In this document: positions 52,920 to 61,256 of the stretch, one piece after another | Layout: the number at the start of each line of letters is the position of its first letter | Position numbering within the stretch: the first letter of the stretch is position 1 | Assembly: GCF_014646095.1 (NCBI RefSeq) | Contig: NZ_BMMU01000018.1 | Span: forward strand, 123,362 to 187,361 | Length of the DNA: 64,000 bases | From: Streptomyces lacrimifluminis | GTDB lineage: Bacteria; Actinomycetota; Actinomycetes; Streptomycetales; Streptomycetaceae | Reading direction: 5' to 3' | The notes under the pieces: generated by a model | What the model saw: the letters and a program-made list of their open reading frames with translations, nothing else | Databases searched by the model: none | What the model was told of the DNA's origin: nothing | Program-made: the position numbers and the translations under genes

Positions 52920-53640
52920 CCTCGCTCCGGACCGTGCGGGGTCCGGTTGCCCGATGCCACCAAAACCGCTGGTGACGAGATGGGCACGCTAGTTGGCCGG
53001 AGTTTCAAGGACGTTAACCGGCCTGTGGTCAACCGACCCGCGATCACCGGGCCCACGACCCGTTCGGCCCTTCGAAACCGGGGCCGCCCGTGCACGGCGC
53101 GCGTCGTGCCGACTTCCCGGTACCGCTCGGCCACCCGCACCCGAGGCACGCGGACCTCGACGTAGCCCTCGTCGAACACGTTCGACAGCGTGCCACCGCA
53201 CCGCGCCGCACCGCGTCTCGGCCCAGGCCGGGGCATCCTGCCCGTCATCTCGCCCACGATCACGTCCGGCGGCGAGGGCGGCTCTGGGCGGGCTCTGCTC
53301 GCCGACGACCCCGAAGGCGTCGTCGCAGCTCGTGCGTCACCTCGATGACGACGGCGGCGACCAGCCCCTCCTCGCCACAACCGCCCCGGCTCCCGGCCCC
53401 TGGTCGCGCCGTCACTCCGGGCCTTCACCCGGCCAGCCCCCCGCACCGCGCCCCGCGACCTGCCGCCGCGGTCACCCGGGGCGAGCAGCAACTGGCGTCG
53501 CACGAGAGCACCTTCGGGATCCGCCGATACTCCGGCGGGGCCGCCGCCCGGGACACCGTCGAGAGCCGGACCGTATACGGTGCCGACGCCGTCACCGCCC
53601 GGGGCCCGAAGCCGCCCGCCCGACCGGCCGCCCTACCAGC
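52920..53640. other. Region of about 700 bp with apparent decayed coding DNA
   Basis: No complete gene. On the plus strand, 53490-53600 reads ASHESTFGIRRYSGGAAARD then TVESRTVYGADAVTARG with good codon bias but no consistent frame on either side, suggesting a degraded gene. The ureA promoter should lie at its left end. Confidence 0.45.
53002..53017 (-). promoter_or_regulatory. Candidate GlnR half-box upstream of ureA
   Basis: On the minus strand, TTAAC, six bases, then GAAAC reproduces the gTnAc-n6-GaAAc half of the actinobacterial GlnR box. GlnR is known to control the S. coelicolor urease operon. A second half-box of the pair is not clear. Confidence 0.4.
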
Positions 53641-53644
53641 CCGC

Positions 53645-53920
53645 TCAGCGGGTGCCCGGCCCCCGGTGCTCCGCCGCGATGCCGAACCGCTGCCGTTCCA
53701 CGGGCGCGGCAGCGACCTCCCTGACGCTGGAGACCGCGCTGACGACCTGCCCCTCCGCCGCGTCCAGCTCGTCCAGGCGTTCCAGGTCGGCCGCGGAGAC
53801 CAGGGCGACGAGGGGCTTGCCGTGCCGCGTCACGACGACGCGCTCACCGCCGTACACCACCTTGTTGATCAGGTCGGCGAGCTCAGCCCTGGCTTGCGTC
53901 ACCGGAATCTCGTAGGCCAT
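53645..53920 (-). CDS. Phd/YefM-type antitoxin
   Basis: 91 residues. EIPVTQARAELADLINKVVY, GGERVVVTRHGKPLVALVSA is the Phd_YefM DNA-binding and dimerisation fold. No toxin gene (RelE, Doc, PIN) lies next to it on either side, so it appears solitary, as happens often in Streptomyces. The C-terminus, which normally binds toxin, is short and charged. Confidence 0.85.
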   Translation of the reverse strand: MAYEIPVTQARAELADLINKVVYGGERVVVTRHGKPLVALVSAADLERLDELDAAEGQVVSAVSSVREVAAAPVERQRFGIAAEHRGPGTR

Positions 53921-53974
53921 GTGTTCCAGCCTAGGCCCTGCCCGGCGGATCAAGCCGCGGACGCGGGGCTCGAG

Positions 53975-54005
53975 AACCCCGGGGAACAGCGCGCTCCCCG
54001 GGGTT
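53975..54005. terminator. 10-bp hairpin with T-run between divergent genes
   Basis: AACCCCGGGG (53975-53984) and CCCCGGGGTT (53996-54005) with an 11-base loop, followed on the plus strand by TT. It lies between divergent genes, so it may insulate clpP or form a leader structure rather than end an operon. Confidence 0.5.
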
Positions 54006-54047
54006 TTCGCTGTCGGCGAGCACCTCGTGGAGCCCTCCCGCAGAGTC

Positions 54048-54062
54048 TGTACGTCCTGTACA
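54048..54062. promoter_or_regulatory. Inverted repeat upstream of clpP
   Basis: TGTAC-GTCCT-GTACA has perfect 5-bp arms and is followed by a T-run. It lies 34 bases before the clpP start, in promoter position. It matches neither the ClgR nor the PopR motif I know. Confidence 0.4.
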
Positions 54063-54095
54063 TTTTTTACGGAAGCCACCGAGGAGGCGCACGCC

Positions 54096-54740
54096 ATGAA
54101 GGACACCGACGAACCGTCAGCCCGTTACGTGCTGCCCGAGTTCACCGAACGCACCAGCACGGGGAGCCGGACGCTGGACCCCTACTCGAAGCTCCTGGAG
54201 GAACGGATCGTCTTTCTCGGGACGCCGGTCGACGACACCTCGGCGAACGACGTGATGGCCCAGTTCATGCATCTCGAATACCTGGCGCCCGACCGGGACA
54301 TCTCGCTCTACATCAACTCCCCCGGCGGCTCGTTCAGCGCGATGACGGCGATCTACGACACGATGCGGTTCGTCACCTGCGAGGTGGAGACGATCTGCCT
54401 GGGACAGGCGGCCTCCGCGGCGGCCGTGCTGCTGGCCGCGGGGACGCCGGGCAAGCGCAGCGCGCTGCCGGGGGCCCGGGTGCTCATCCACCAGCCCTCG
54501 CTGTCCGGGCCGGTCCATGGGCAGGTGAGCGATCTCGCCATTCAGGCCCGGGAGTTGGACCGGATCCGTAACCTGCTGGAAGAACTGCTCGTACGGCATA
54601 CCGGGCAGAGCCCGGAGCAGGTCGCCGCCGACATCGAGCGCGACAAGATTTTCGATGCCCAGGCCGCCCTGGAGTACGGCCTGGTGGACCGGATCGTGCC
54701 CAGCCGCAAGTCCTCGCCCCCCGCCCCCGGCACGAGGTGA
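54096..54740 (+). CDS. clpP: ClpP-family serine protease subunit
   Basis: 214 residues. Catalytic Ser107 in CLGQAASAAAVLLAAG, His132 in VLIHQPS and Asp183 in ERDKIF; YINSPGGSFSAMTAIYDTMR forms the substrate groove. It differs from housekeeping ClpP (GMAASMGA) and no second clpP or Clp ATPase lies beside it, so it is an orphan paralog. GGAGG lies before ATG 54096. The next gene follows after seven bases. Confidence 0.92.
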   Translation: MKDTDEPSARYVLPEFTERTSTGSRTLDPYSKLLEERIVFLGTPVDDTSANDVMAQFMHLEYLAPDRDISLYINSPGGSFSAMTAIYDTMRFVTCEVETICLGQAASAAAVLLAAGTPGKRSALPGARVLIHQPSLSGPVHGQVSDLAIQARELDRIRNLLEELLVRHTGQSPEQVAADIERDKIFDAQAALEYGLVDRIVPSRKSSPPAPGTR

Positions 54741-54747
54741 GCCGCCG

Positions 54748-55056
54748 ATGCTTCCACCCGAACTCCCTCCGCTGCCCGCCCTGACGCGCGCGGAGGGCGA
54801 GTTGATCGACCGATACCTCGAAGTGGCCGATCTGCTCGGCCGTATCAACCCGGCGTACCACGGGGACACGTACCGCGGGCTGCGGGCCGCGCAGGCACTG
54901 GTCGCCAAGGCGGTGGCGTTGCGGGACGCGCTGGAGTTGATGCACCAGCGGGGAGAGGCCGAGGTGCACGCCCATACGCTGGCGCGTGCGCTGCGCGTCC
55001 TCGACGGGGAGCGCCGCACGGCGCGTGTCACCGTTCCGCGTGAGCCCGCCGGTTGA
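54748..55056 (+). CDS. Small helical protein downstream of clpP
   Basis: 102 residues, starting MLPPELPPLPALTRAEGELI and containing DRYLEVADLLGRINPAYHGD and RGLRAAQALVAKAVALRDAL. Mostly amphipathic helix, no membrane or metal motif. Seven bases after clpP, hence probably co-translated. I do not recognise a family. Confidence 0.7.
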   Translation: MLPPELPPLPALTRAEGELIDRYLEVADLLGRINPAYHGDTYRGLRAAQALVAKAVALRDALELMHQRGEAEVHAHTLARALRVLDGERRTARVTVPREPAG

Positions 55057-55385
55057 CCCACACGGTCGGCGGAGCCGTGTCGGGCCGGCCCACGCGTCGT
55101 GGCGATCGACTGTCCGGAACGGGGCGGGGAGTGACTGCACATCATCCCCCGTTTGCAGTAGTCGTGGTCACCTCGATCGGCCCCGTTCGGCTTGCGCGAC
55201 GCGTGTACTTCGTAACCGAAACGAGACCGCTCAACCGCTGGTCCGGGGGTGCGCGGCCCCCTCGAAAGTCGTCCGGGGGTACAGCTGTCCACCCGAATGG
55301 GCCAGCGGTGAGTAACGCCACAAAGCCCCGATTCCATTGGGATTTTCCTACTTACATGAGCCAAGATCCCTTCCTGACGACAAGC

Positions 55386-55405
55386 CCCCGCCACAAGAGG
55401 CGGGG
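55386..55405. terminator. Hairpin in the leader region ahead of the NlpC/P60 gene
   Basis: CCCCGCC (55386-55392) and GGCGGGG (55399-55405) pair around ACAAGA. It lies upstream of the riboswitch and may end the clpP operon. From 55057 to here I see no gene. Confidence 0.5.
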
Positions 55406-55445
55406 CGATCCGGGCGGACGCCGAGTCCTGCCGCCGCCCGGATGA

Positions 55446-55616
55446 CCGGTCGACAGATGTGCATCGGCAGGAGTGGAGGACCCAAGCACGACGGGTCGCC
55501 GGAACGGTCACGCCATGACCGGGCCGAGCAGCCCTTGGGGTGAAGCCGCGTCAGCGGCCGGGCAACTTTGTCAGCCCGAATCCGACAGGTCATCCTTCAC
55601 AGGCGGCTGACGAAGG
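55446..55616 (+). ncRNA. c-di-AMP riboswitch (ydaO-yuaA type)
   Basis: The leader of the wall-hydrolase gene contains the conserved blocks of this class: AGGAGTGGAGGACCCA (55469-55484), CAGCCCTTGGGGTGAAGCCG (55529-55548), CGGCCGGGCAACTT (55556-55569), CAGCCCGAATCCGACAGGTC (55572-55591) and AGGCGGCTGACGAAGGG. In actinobacteria these switches control cell-wall hydrolases, usually turning expression off when c-di-AMP is high. Recognition is by sequence pattern; no folding was run. Confidence 0.93.
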
Positions 55617-55623
55617 GTTTCGC

Positions 55624-56097
55624 ATGTCTGCGCTCAATCGTGTCCCGTCGCTGATGACCCGTGCCGGTACGGCCTCGGCTCTCACCCTCGCCGTCGCCGG
55701 CGGCAGCCTGGTGATCCCCGGGGTCGCAACCGAAGCCGCGGCGATCGCACCGTCGACGAAGGCACTTCAGATCGCGGCCTCCAAGAAGGGCTCGCTGTAC
55801 AAGTACGGCGCCGCGGGACCGAAGAGGTTCGACTGCTCCGGTCTCACGCAGTATTCGTTCAAGAAGGCGGGCAAATCACTGCCTCGAACGGCAGCGGCCC
55901 AGTACAACAAGACCAAGCACATATCCGCCAAGAGCCGTCGGGGCGGAGACCTGGTCTTCTTCCACTCGGGCTCGAACGTCTACCACGTGGGCATCTACGC
56001 CGGGAAGGGAAAGATCTGGCACTCCCCGAAGACCGGGGAAGTCGTGAAGCTCCAGAAGATCTGGACGAAGAGCGTCTGGTACGGCCGGGTCAGCTGA
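55624..56097 (+). CDS. Secreted NlpC/P60 peptidoglycan endopeptidase
   Basis: 157 residues. Signal AGTASALTLAVAGGSLVIPG to about 39. Catalytic triad: Cys71 in RFDCSGLTQYSF, His121 in VYHVGIYAG, His133 in IWHSPKTG; LPRTAAAQYN between. It cuts peptide cross-links of the cell wall, and the riboswitch ties it to c-di-AMP. The start has GAAGGG upstream and lies eight bases after the aptamer. Confidence 0.94.
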   Translation: MSALNRVPSLMTRAGTASALTLAVAGGSLVIPGVATEAAAIAPSTKALQIAASKKGSLYKYGAAGPKRFDCSGLTQYSFKKAGKSLPRTAAAQYNKTKHISAKSRRGGDLVFFHSGSNVYHVGIYAGKGKIWHSPKTGEVVKLQKIWTKSVWYGRVS

Positions 56098-56109
56098 CCT
56101 CCGCGGGGC

Positions 56110-56140
56110 GGGACGGTGGCCGCAAGTGAGCCGCCGTCCC
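56110..56140. terminator. Convergent hairpin between NlpC and LysE genes
   Basis: GGGACGGTGGC (56110-56120) and GCCGCCGTCCC (56130-56140) pair with one G-T, loop of nine bases. Confidence 0.75.
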
Positions 56141-56153
56141 GGCCCGGGACCCG

Positions 56154-56783
56154 TCACAGCGACAGCAGCGACAGCAGTGGCTCCAGCAGGAGCAGCACGC
56201 CGAGTCCCGTCAGCGCGGTGCCGGTGACCGCCTCGACGGCCCGGGCGGCCCGCGGGCGGCGCAGCCACCGGCCGAGCCGGTCCACCAGGAGCGCCACCGC
56301 CGGGAACCACACCAGGGCCAGCGCCACGATGATCAGCGCGAGCAGCAGCGTCCGGGGCAGCGCGGGACCGTCCGCCGGCACGAACTGCGGCAGCAGGCTC
56401 AGGAACGTGATGGGCGCCTTGGGATTGAGCGCGTTGGTGACAAAGCCCTGCCGCCACGGCCGTACGGCGGTCCGCGCCTCCTCGGCCACCAGCGCCCGGG
56501 GCCCGCGCAGCGACCACAGCGTCCGCGCCCCGAGGTACAGCACGTAGGCCCCACCCAGCAGTTGCAGTGCGCGGAAGAGCGCGGGCACCGCCGTGAGCAC
56601 GGCGGCGACACCGGCGACGGCCAGCGCGGTGTGCAGGAGCAGCCCACCGGTGATCCCCAGCGCGCACGCGACCCCGGCCCTGCGGGAGACGAGAGCGTTG
56701 CGCACGACGACGGTGAAATCGGCGCCCGGCATGGCGACCATGCCCGCGGCGACCCCGGTGAAGGCGATGAGCTGTGCGTCCAT
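56154..56783 (-). CDS. LysE/RhtB-family amino-acid exporter
   Basis: 209 residues, five to six helices. VAMPGADFTVVVRNALVSRR at the start, ALGITGGLLLHTALAVAGVA, QGFVTNALNPKAPITFLSLL are hallmarks. It exports an amino acid or related compound. It is divergent from a LysR regulator, the usual LysE-LysG arrangement. Confidence 0.92.
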   Translation of the reverse strand: MDAQLIAFTGVAAGMVAMPGADFTVVVRNALVSRRAGVACALGITGGLLLHTALAVAGVAAVLTAVPALFRALQLLGGAYVLYLGARTLWSLRGPRALVAEEARTAVRPWRQGFVTNALNPKAPITFLSLLPQFVPADGPALPRTLLLALIIVALALVWFPAVALLVDRLGRWLRRPRAARAVEAVTGTALTGLGVLLLLEPLLSLLSL

Positions 56784-56816
56784 GGCGTCCAGCGTGCCGG
56801 GAACAGGCCTTCAGCA

Positions 56817-56831
56817 GGTATGTCGAATACC
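56817..56831. promoter_or_regulatory. Candidate LysR operator
   Basis: GGTATGTCGAATACC has arms GGTAT/ATACC and sits in the gap between the divergent LysE and LysR genes. Confidence 0.5.
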
Positions 56832-56899
56832 CTGGGTCTGCCTTAAGCAACCGTTAGGTCTCGGTCATGGCCTCCCGCCTCGGTCCCTGGAGCAGCCGG

Positions 56900-57826
56900 A
56901 TGTACGACCCCACACGCCTCGCCGCTCTCGTGGCGGTCGCCGAAGCCGAGTCCATCACCCGCGCAGCCGAGCGCCTTGGTTACACACCGCCCGCGCTCTC
57001 GCAGCAACTCTCCAAGCTGGAGCGGGAGACGGGCACCGCCCTGCTCGTACGGCATCACCGGGGCGCCCGGCTCACACCCGCGGGCGAGCTGCTGACGGCG
57101 CGGGCCCGCCGGGTGCTGGACGAGCTGGACCGCGCCCGGCACGAACTGGCCCGGCTCACCGGCCTGTCGGGCGGCGCGCTGCGTCTGGGCACCTTCCAGA
57201 CGGCCGGTATCCAGCTCCTGCCTCCGGTGCTGAGCGCGTTCCGCCGGGCCCATCCGGACGTGGAGCTGTCCGTCGCGGACTACGAACCGCCGGCCGGAGT
57301 GGCCGCCGTGGCCGCCGGAGAGGTCGATCTCGCGCTCACGCACACCTACGAACCGGCCGCACCCACGCCGCTGCCCTCGTCGGTCACCGCCGAGCCTGTC
57401 CTGGTCGAGGAACTGGTGCTGGTGACCTCACCCGGCCATGTGCTGGCGGGGGACGCGTCGCGGCTGCCGCTGGCCGGACTGGCGGGCCAGCCGCTGATCA
57501 GCATGGCGCCGGACCATCCGCCCCGCCAGGGTGTGGAGGCGTCGCTCGCCCTGGCCGGTGCCACCCCGTCGGTGCTGGTGGCGACGCCGGGGTACGCCCT
57601 GGTGTGCGCGCTGGTCAGCGCGGGTCTGGGAGTGGCCGTCGTACCGGAGATGGTCGCGCGGACGGCGGTCACACCGGTCGGTACCCGGCTGCTGGAACCG
57701 GGCGACCTCCGCCGGACGATCTCTGTCGTCCGCCGCACCGGCGAGACCGCACCCGCGGCCGACGCCTTCCGCGCCCTGCTGCGGGGCGCGTTCGGCCGCG
57801 CGCACGGCGGTGGCGGTGGGGCGTAG
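56900..57826 (+). CDS. LysR-family regulator, divergent from exporter
   Basis: 308 residues from ATG 56900 (GGAG seven bases before); ATG 56867 is in frame but poorer. Helix-turn-helix LAALVAVAEAESITRAAERL, GYTPPALSQQLSKLERETG, followed by a type 2 periplasmic-binding fold effector domain (LRLGTFQTAGIQLLPPVLSA). By position it activates the exporter at 56154-56783. Confidence 0.92.
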   Translation: MYDPTRLAALVAVAEAESITRAAERLGYTPPALSQQLSKLERETGTALLVRHHRGARLTPAGELLTARARRVLDELDRARHELARLTGLSGGALRLGTFQTAGIQLLPPVLSAFRRAHPDVELSVADYEPPAGVAAVAAGEVDLALTHTYEPAAPTPLPSSVTAEPVLVEELVLVTSPGHVLAGDASRLPLAGLAGQPLISMAPDHPPRQGVEASLALAGATPSVLVATPGYALVCALVSAGLGVAVVPEMVARTAVTPVGTRLLEPGDLRRTISVVRRTGETAPAADAFRALLRGAFGRAHGGGGGA

Positions 57827-57840
57827 GGCGTAGGGCGTAG
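57820..57840. repeat. Three tandem copies of GGCGTAG
   Basis: Copies at 57820-57826, 57827-57833 and 57834-57840, followed by GGCGAAC. The first contains the TAG stop of the LysR gene; likely slippage product. Confidence 0.75.
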
Positions 57841-57849
57841 GGCGAACCG

Positions 57850-58311
57850 TTACGGCTCCTGCTGGCCGACCGCCGTCACCGGGGGCCTGGCCGGGACCGT
57901 CCACGGAAGTTCGATCGACACCGTCTTGCCGCCTTCGCGGGTGGGGTGGACGCGCAGTCTGCCGCCCGACTCGGCGGTCAGCCAGCGGATGATGACCATT
58001 CCGCGGCCGTTGTCCTGCTGGACGGCGGCGGGCAGGCGTTTGGGGAAGCGCGGGTGACTGTCGGTCACTCCGATGCGCAGATGTTCGTCACGGTCGAGGG
58101 CGACGTCCACCGTGAAGGTGGGTGACAACCCGAAGGTGTGCTGTACGGCGTTGGTGGCGAGTTCCGAGACGATCAGGCGGATGGTGTCGGCGGCTTCGGT
58201 GTCACCCGGCAGGCCCCATTCGGCCAGCACGTTGGCCACATACGCGCGGGCGGCGGAGACCGAGGCGGGATCGCTCGACAGAGTGACGGATGCTTCCAGG
58301 TGGTCTGCCAT
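57850..58311 (-). CDS. Anti-sigma-factor-type ATPase (RsbW-like)
   Basis: 153 residues. HATPase fold: LIVSELATNAVQHT is the N box, VTDSHPRFPKRLP and NGRGMVIIRWLTAESGGRLR follow. Short, without other domains, as in the many Streptomyces partners of XRE/DUF397 pairs. It is divergent from the XRE gene at 58524. Confidence 0.9.
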   Translation of the reverse strand: MADHLEASVTLSSDPASVSAARAYVANVLAEWGLPGDTEAADTIRLIVSELATNAVQHTFGLSPTFTVDVALDRDEHLRIGVTDSHPRFPKRLPAAVQQDNGRGMVIIRWLTAESGGRLRVHPTREGGKTVSIELPWTVPARPPVTAVGQQEP

Positions 58312-58523
58312 GGCGGCGTCGTCCCTTTCCCACAGGACCGCGGCCCGACACGGAGCGGCTGGTTCGAGTACGGTCCCGGACTGGTGCTTCGCGCCAGACT
58401 GCCATTCCCACGCCGGTCACGGGGTGCGATCCACCAAGATATGCATATATCTGTCGCTCGAAGCGGTGAACTCTGCGACCCCAGAGCGTATTGGGGCGGC
58501 TCATGAGGAGTAAGGAGTGGCCC

Positions 58524-59381
58524 ATGCAGTACGGTCCCGCGGTGCGCCGCCGAAAACTGGGTGCCGAACTGCGCGCGCTGCGCGCCAGGGCCGGTCTCAC
58601 GAGCGGTGAGGCGGCCCGCCTGGTGGGCTGGCACCAGTCGAAGGTGAGCCGGATCGAGACCGGCGCGAGCGGGGTGAAACCGGCGGACGTCCGGTTACTC
58701 CTGGACGCGTACGAGGTCCCGGACGGCGAGGAGCGTGAGCTGCTGCTCGTACTGGCGGGCGGTGAACACGGCGGCCGACACCACTGGTGGCACGCCTACC
58801 GTGGCGTACTGCCGCCCACCTACCGGGATTTCATCAGCCTGGAGTCGCAGGCCAGCACGATGCGCACGCTGGAGACCTCGGTGGTACCCGGGCTGCTGCA
58901 GACCCCGGAGTACGCCCGCGCGATGACCCGGGCCGCCGTGGACGGCCTGGAGGAACCCCGGCTCGACGCCCTGGTCGAGGTGCGGCTGGCCCGCCAGGAC
59001 GTGCTGCGTTCGGATCCGCCGCTGGCGCTGAGCGCGGTCCTCGACGAGGCGGTGCTGCGCCGTGAAGTGGGCGGGCCCGAGGTGATGACGCGTCAGTTGG
59101 GGCGCCTCGTGCAAGCGGCCCGCCTGCCCCAGGTGCAACTCCAGATCCTGCCGTTCGCCGCGGGGGCGTACATCGGCATCACCGGCCCTTTCGTTATCTT
59201 CTCCTTTCCGAGCACTTCTGACTTAGATGTGGTTGTTCTCGACCAGATGATGAGTAGCCTCTACCTCGAACGGAAAGAAGACCTCCAGGCCTACAGCGAG
59301 GCCTTCAACACCCTTCAGATCCACGCCCTTTCGCCCGAGGATTCGTTGGATTTCATCGCCGGTCTGCAGCACGGCGTGTAA
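58524..59381 (+). CDS. XRE-family regulator with DUF5753 domain
   Basis: 285 residues. Helix-turn-helix RRRKLGAELRALRARAGLTS, GEAARLVGWHQSKVSRIETG near 10-60. DUF5753 effector at about 90-275: EASTMRTLETSVVPGLLQTP, VVLDQMMSSLYLERKEDL. WhiJ-like family. Start has GGAGTGG upstream. It lies 142 bases past the divergent ATPase and nine bases before the DUF397 gene. Confidence 0.93.
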   Translation: MQYGPAVRRRKLGAELRALRARAGLTSGEAARLVGWHQSKVSRIETGASGVKPADVRLLLDAYEVPDGEERELLLVLAGGEHGGRHHWWHAYRGVLPPTYRDFISLESQASTMRTLETSVVPGLLQTPEYARAMTRAAVDGLEEPRLDALVEVRLARQDVLRSDPPLALSAVLDEAVLRREVGGPEVMTRQLGRLVQAARLPQVQLQILPFAAGAYIGITGPFVIFSFPSTSDLDVVVLDQMMSSLYLERKEDLQAYSEAFNTLQIHALSPEDSLDFIAGLQHGV

Positions 59382-59390
59382 GGAGGCACC

Positions 59391-59615
59391 ATGTCAGCAC
59401 TGCCTCGGAACGTTCCGTCCGTCATCGAACCGCCCGGTGTGCAATGGCTGCGCAGCAGCTACAGCACCGGCGCGAACAACTGTGTGGAGACGGCCCGTCC
59501 GGACACCGGATTCCGGGCCGGACTGCTCGCCGTACGCGACTCCAAGAACGCGGCGGGGCCCGCCCTGCTCTTCTCCCCCGAGAGCTGGAAGGGGTTCCTC
59601 ACCGCGTTCCGGTGA
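59391..59615 (+). CDS. DUF397 protein
   Basis: 74 residues with QWLRSSYSTGANNCVETA and VRDSKNAAGPALLFSPESWK GF, the full DUF397 signature. These small proteins pair with XRE-DUF5753 regulators (WhiJ/AbaA-like loci) and affect development. Nine bases after its partner. Confidence 0.93.
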   Translation: MSALPRNVPSVIEPPGVQWLRSSYSTGANNCVETARPDTGFRAGLLAVRDSKNAAGPALLFSPESWKGFLTAFR

Positions 59616-59684
59616 TCGCCCTACGACGCACGGCCGCGGTCCGCCGACTCATGGTCGCGTGTCACTGATCAACCGCACCAAGGA

Positions 59685-60812
59685 TTACGGTCGGTTCTCG
59701 CCGATCACCTGTACCGCCCGCGTGATCTGTTCCTCGGCCAGGTCCGCGCGGGCGGTCAGCCGCAGCCGGGACACTCCGTCGGGCACGGACGGCGGGCGGA
59801 AACAGCCGACGCCCACTCCGGCGGCCCGGCAGTCGGCCGCCCACCGCACGGCCCCCTCCGGTGACGGCGCGCGCACGGAGACGACGGCCGCGTCCGGCCG
59901 AACCGCCGCCAGCCCCTCCGCCGTCAGCCGGGTGTGCAGTTCGCGTGCCACCGCACGCGCCCGTGCGGCCCGTTCGGGCTCGCGGCGCAGCAGCGTGAGG
60001 GCCGCGAGGGCCGCACCCGCCGCAGCGGGAGCGAGCCCGGTGTCGAAGATGAACGTACGGGCAGCGTTGACGAGGTGCTCGATCACCGGAGCCGGGCCCA
60101 GCACCGCACCGCCCTGACTCCCGAGCGACTTGGACAGCGTCACGGTCACGACGACGTCCGGCGCGCCCGCCAGCCCGGCCGCGTACGCCGAGCCTTGCCC
60201 TCCCTCGCCCAGGACCCCCAGCCCATGTGCGTCATCGACCACCATCCCGGCACCGAACTCCCGGCAGACGGCGGCGAGTTCGGCCAGCGGTGCCGCGTCC
60301 CCGTCGACCGAGAACACGGTGTCGGACACGACCACGGCCGGCCCGGTGTGCGTGCCGAGCGCCTTGCGGACGGCGTCCGGGTCGGCGTGCCCGACCACCT
60401 GGGTCGTGCCCCGGGCCAGTCGGCAGCCGTCGATCAGCGAGGCGTGGTTGCCCGCGTCCGAGACGACGAGGGAGCCGTGCGGTGCGAGCGCGGTGACCGC
60501 GGCGAGGTTGGCCGCGTAGCCGGAGGAGAAGACCAGGGCGGCCTCGAAACCGCAGAAGTCGGCCAGTTCGCGTTCGAGTTCCGCGTGCAGTTCGGTACTG
60601 CCGGTGACCAGCCGCGAGCCGGTGGCCCCGCCGCCCCAGCGCCGCGCGGCCCGGGCCGCGCCCTCGGTGACCTCGGAGTGACGGGCCAGGCCCAGGTAGT
60701 CGTTGCTCGCGAGGTCGAGGAGCGGCGAGTCGGCGGGGCGCGGGCGCAGGGTCCGGACGAGTCCGGCGCGGCGACGCGCCTCGGCCTGCTCGTCGATCCA
60801 GCCGAACGCCAT
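59685..60812 (-). CDS. bioF: 8-amino-7-oxononanoate synthase
   Basis: 375 residues. LASNDYLGLARHSEVTEGAA, VFSSGYAANLAAVTALA, VVDDAHGLGVLGEGGQG and the PLP Lys in VTLSKSLGSQGGAVLG. It joins pimeloyl thioester and alanine in biotin synthesis. bioB, bioA and bioD would be expected upstream but the adjoining DNA (60813-61256) has no such genes. Confidence 0.94.
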   Translation of the reverse strand: MAFGWIDEQAEARRRAGLVRTLRPRPADSPLLDLASNDYLGLARHSEVTEGAARAARRWGGGATGSRLVTGSTELHAELERELADFCGFEAALVFSSGYAANLAAVTALAPHGSLVVSDAGNHASLIDGCRLARGTTQVVGHADPDAVRKALGTHTGPAVVVSDTVFSVDGDAAPLAELAAVCREFGAGMVVDDAHGLGVLGEGGQGSAYAAGLAGAPDVVVTVTLSKSLGSQGGAVLGPAPVIEHLVNAARTFIFDTGLAPAAAGAALAALTLLRREPERAARARAVARELHTRLTAEGLAAVRPDAAVVSVRAPSPEGAVRWAADCRAAGVGVGCFRPPSVPDGVSRLRLTARADLAEEQITRAVQVIGENRP

Positions 60813-61256
60813 GGGTCCTCCGCGCAGCTACTTGTTTGTCGGCAGTGGACAGACCCTAGCCGGACCCTCCGGCACCCAGATGTGGCAATACCCACAGCGG
60901 ATTTTATCAAGCAAGGAAAAGACCAGTTCAGAGGCTGTATCACGCCCTAGACCGAAGATCGTTTCTCACAGTCTGTCGAGCAATGCTCAAGACCTAATAG
61001 CACTGCGGACGATGCCGAAAGCGCGTGACGCCAGCCAGAGCGTCCCGAGCGGTAACTCTCCGTGCTTGTTCGGTACGGGGAAGGCGCCAACTGACAGGGG
61101 CGCGAGCGCGCCGCACCAGCCCGGCTGCTCAACGCCGACCACGGCTCGGGTAGGCGGGGCGGCGGTCCGAAGGCCGCTCGGGCCCGGGGCCCCAGCGGGC
61201 CAGACCGAGCAGTTTTCGAGAAGTATCGGCGACTCGGCCGCCCTACCGTCGAGGAC
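60813..61256. other. Intergenic stretch with a lower-GC segment
   Basis: No gene supported. Bases about 60885-61010 are noticeably richer in A and T (ATTTTATCAAGCAAGGAAAA) than their surroundings and lack codon bias. The segment could be an element remnant; no inverted terminal repeats or transposase motifs identified. Confidence 0.5.

Noticed and set aside
53645..53920. Complete toxin-antitoxin pair
   Set aside because: Only the Phd-type antitoxin is seen; neither side encodes a recognisable toxin.
56867..56899. Earlier ATG for the LysR gene
   Set aside because: In frame but poorer ribosome site; family proteins begin at MYDPTRLAAL, so ATG 56900 is preferred.
60885..61010. Insertion sequence remnant
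   Set aside because: Lower GC only; no transposase motif or matching terminal repeats found by eye.
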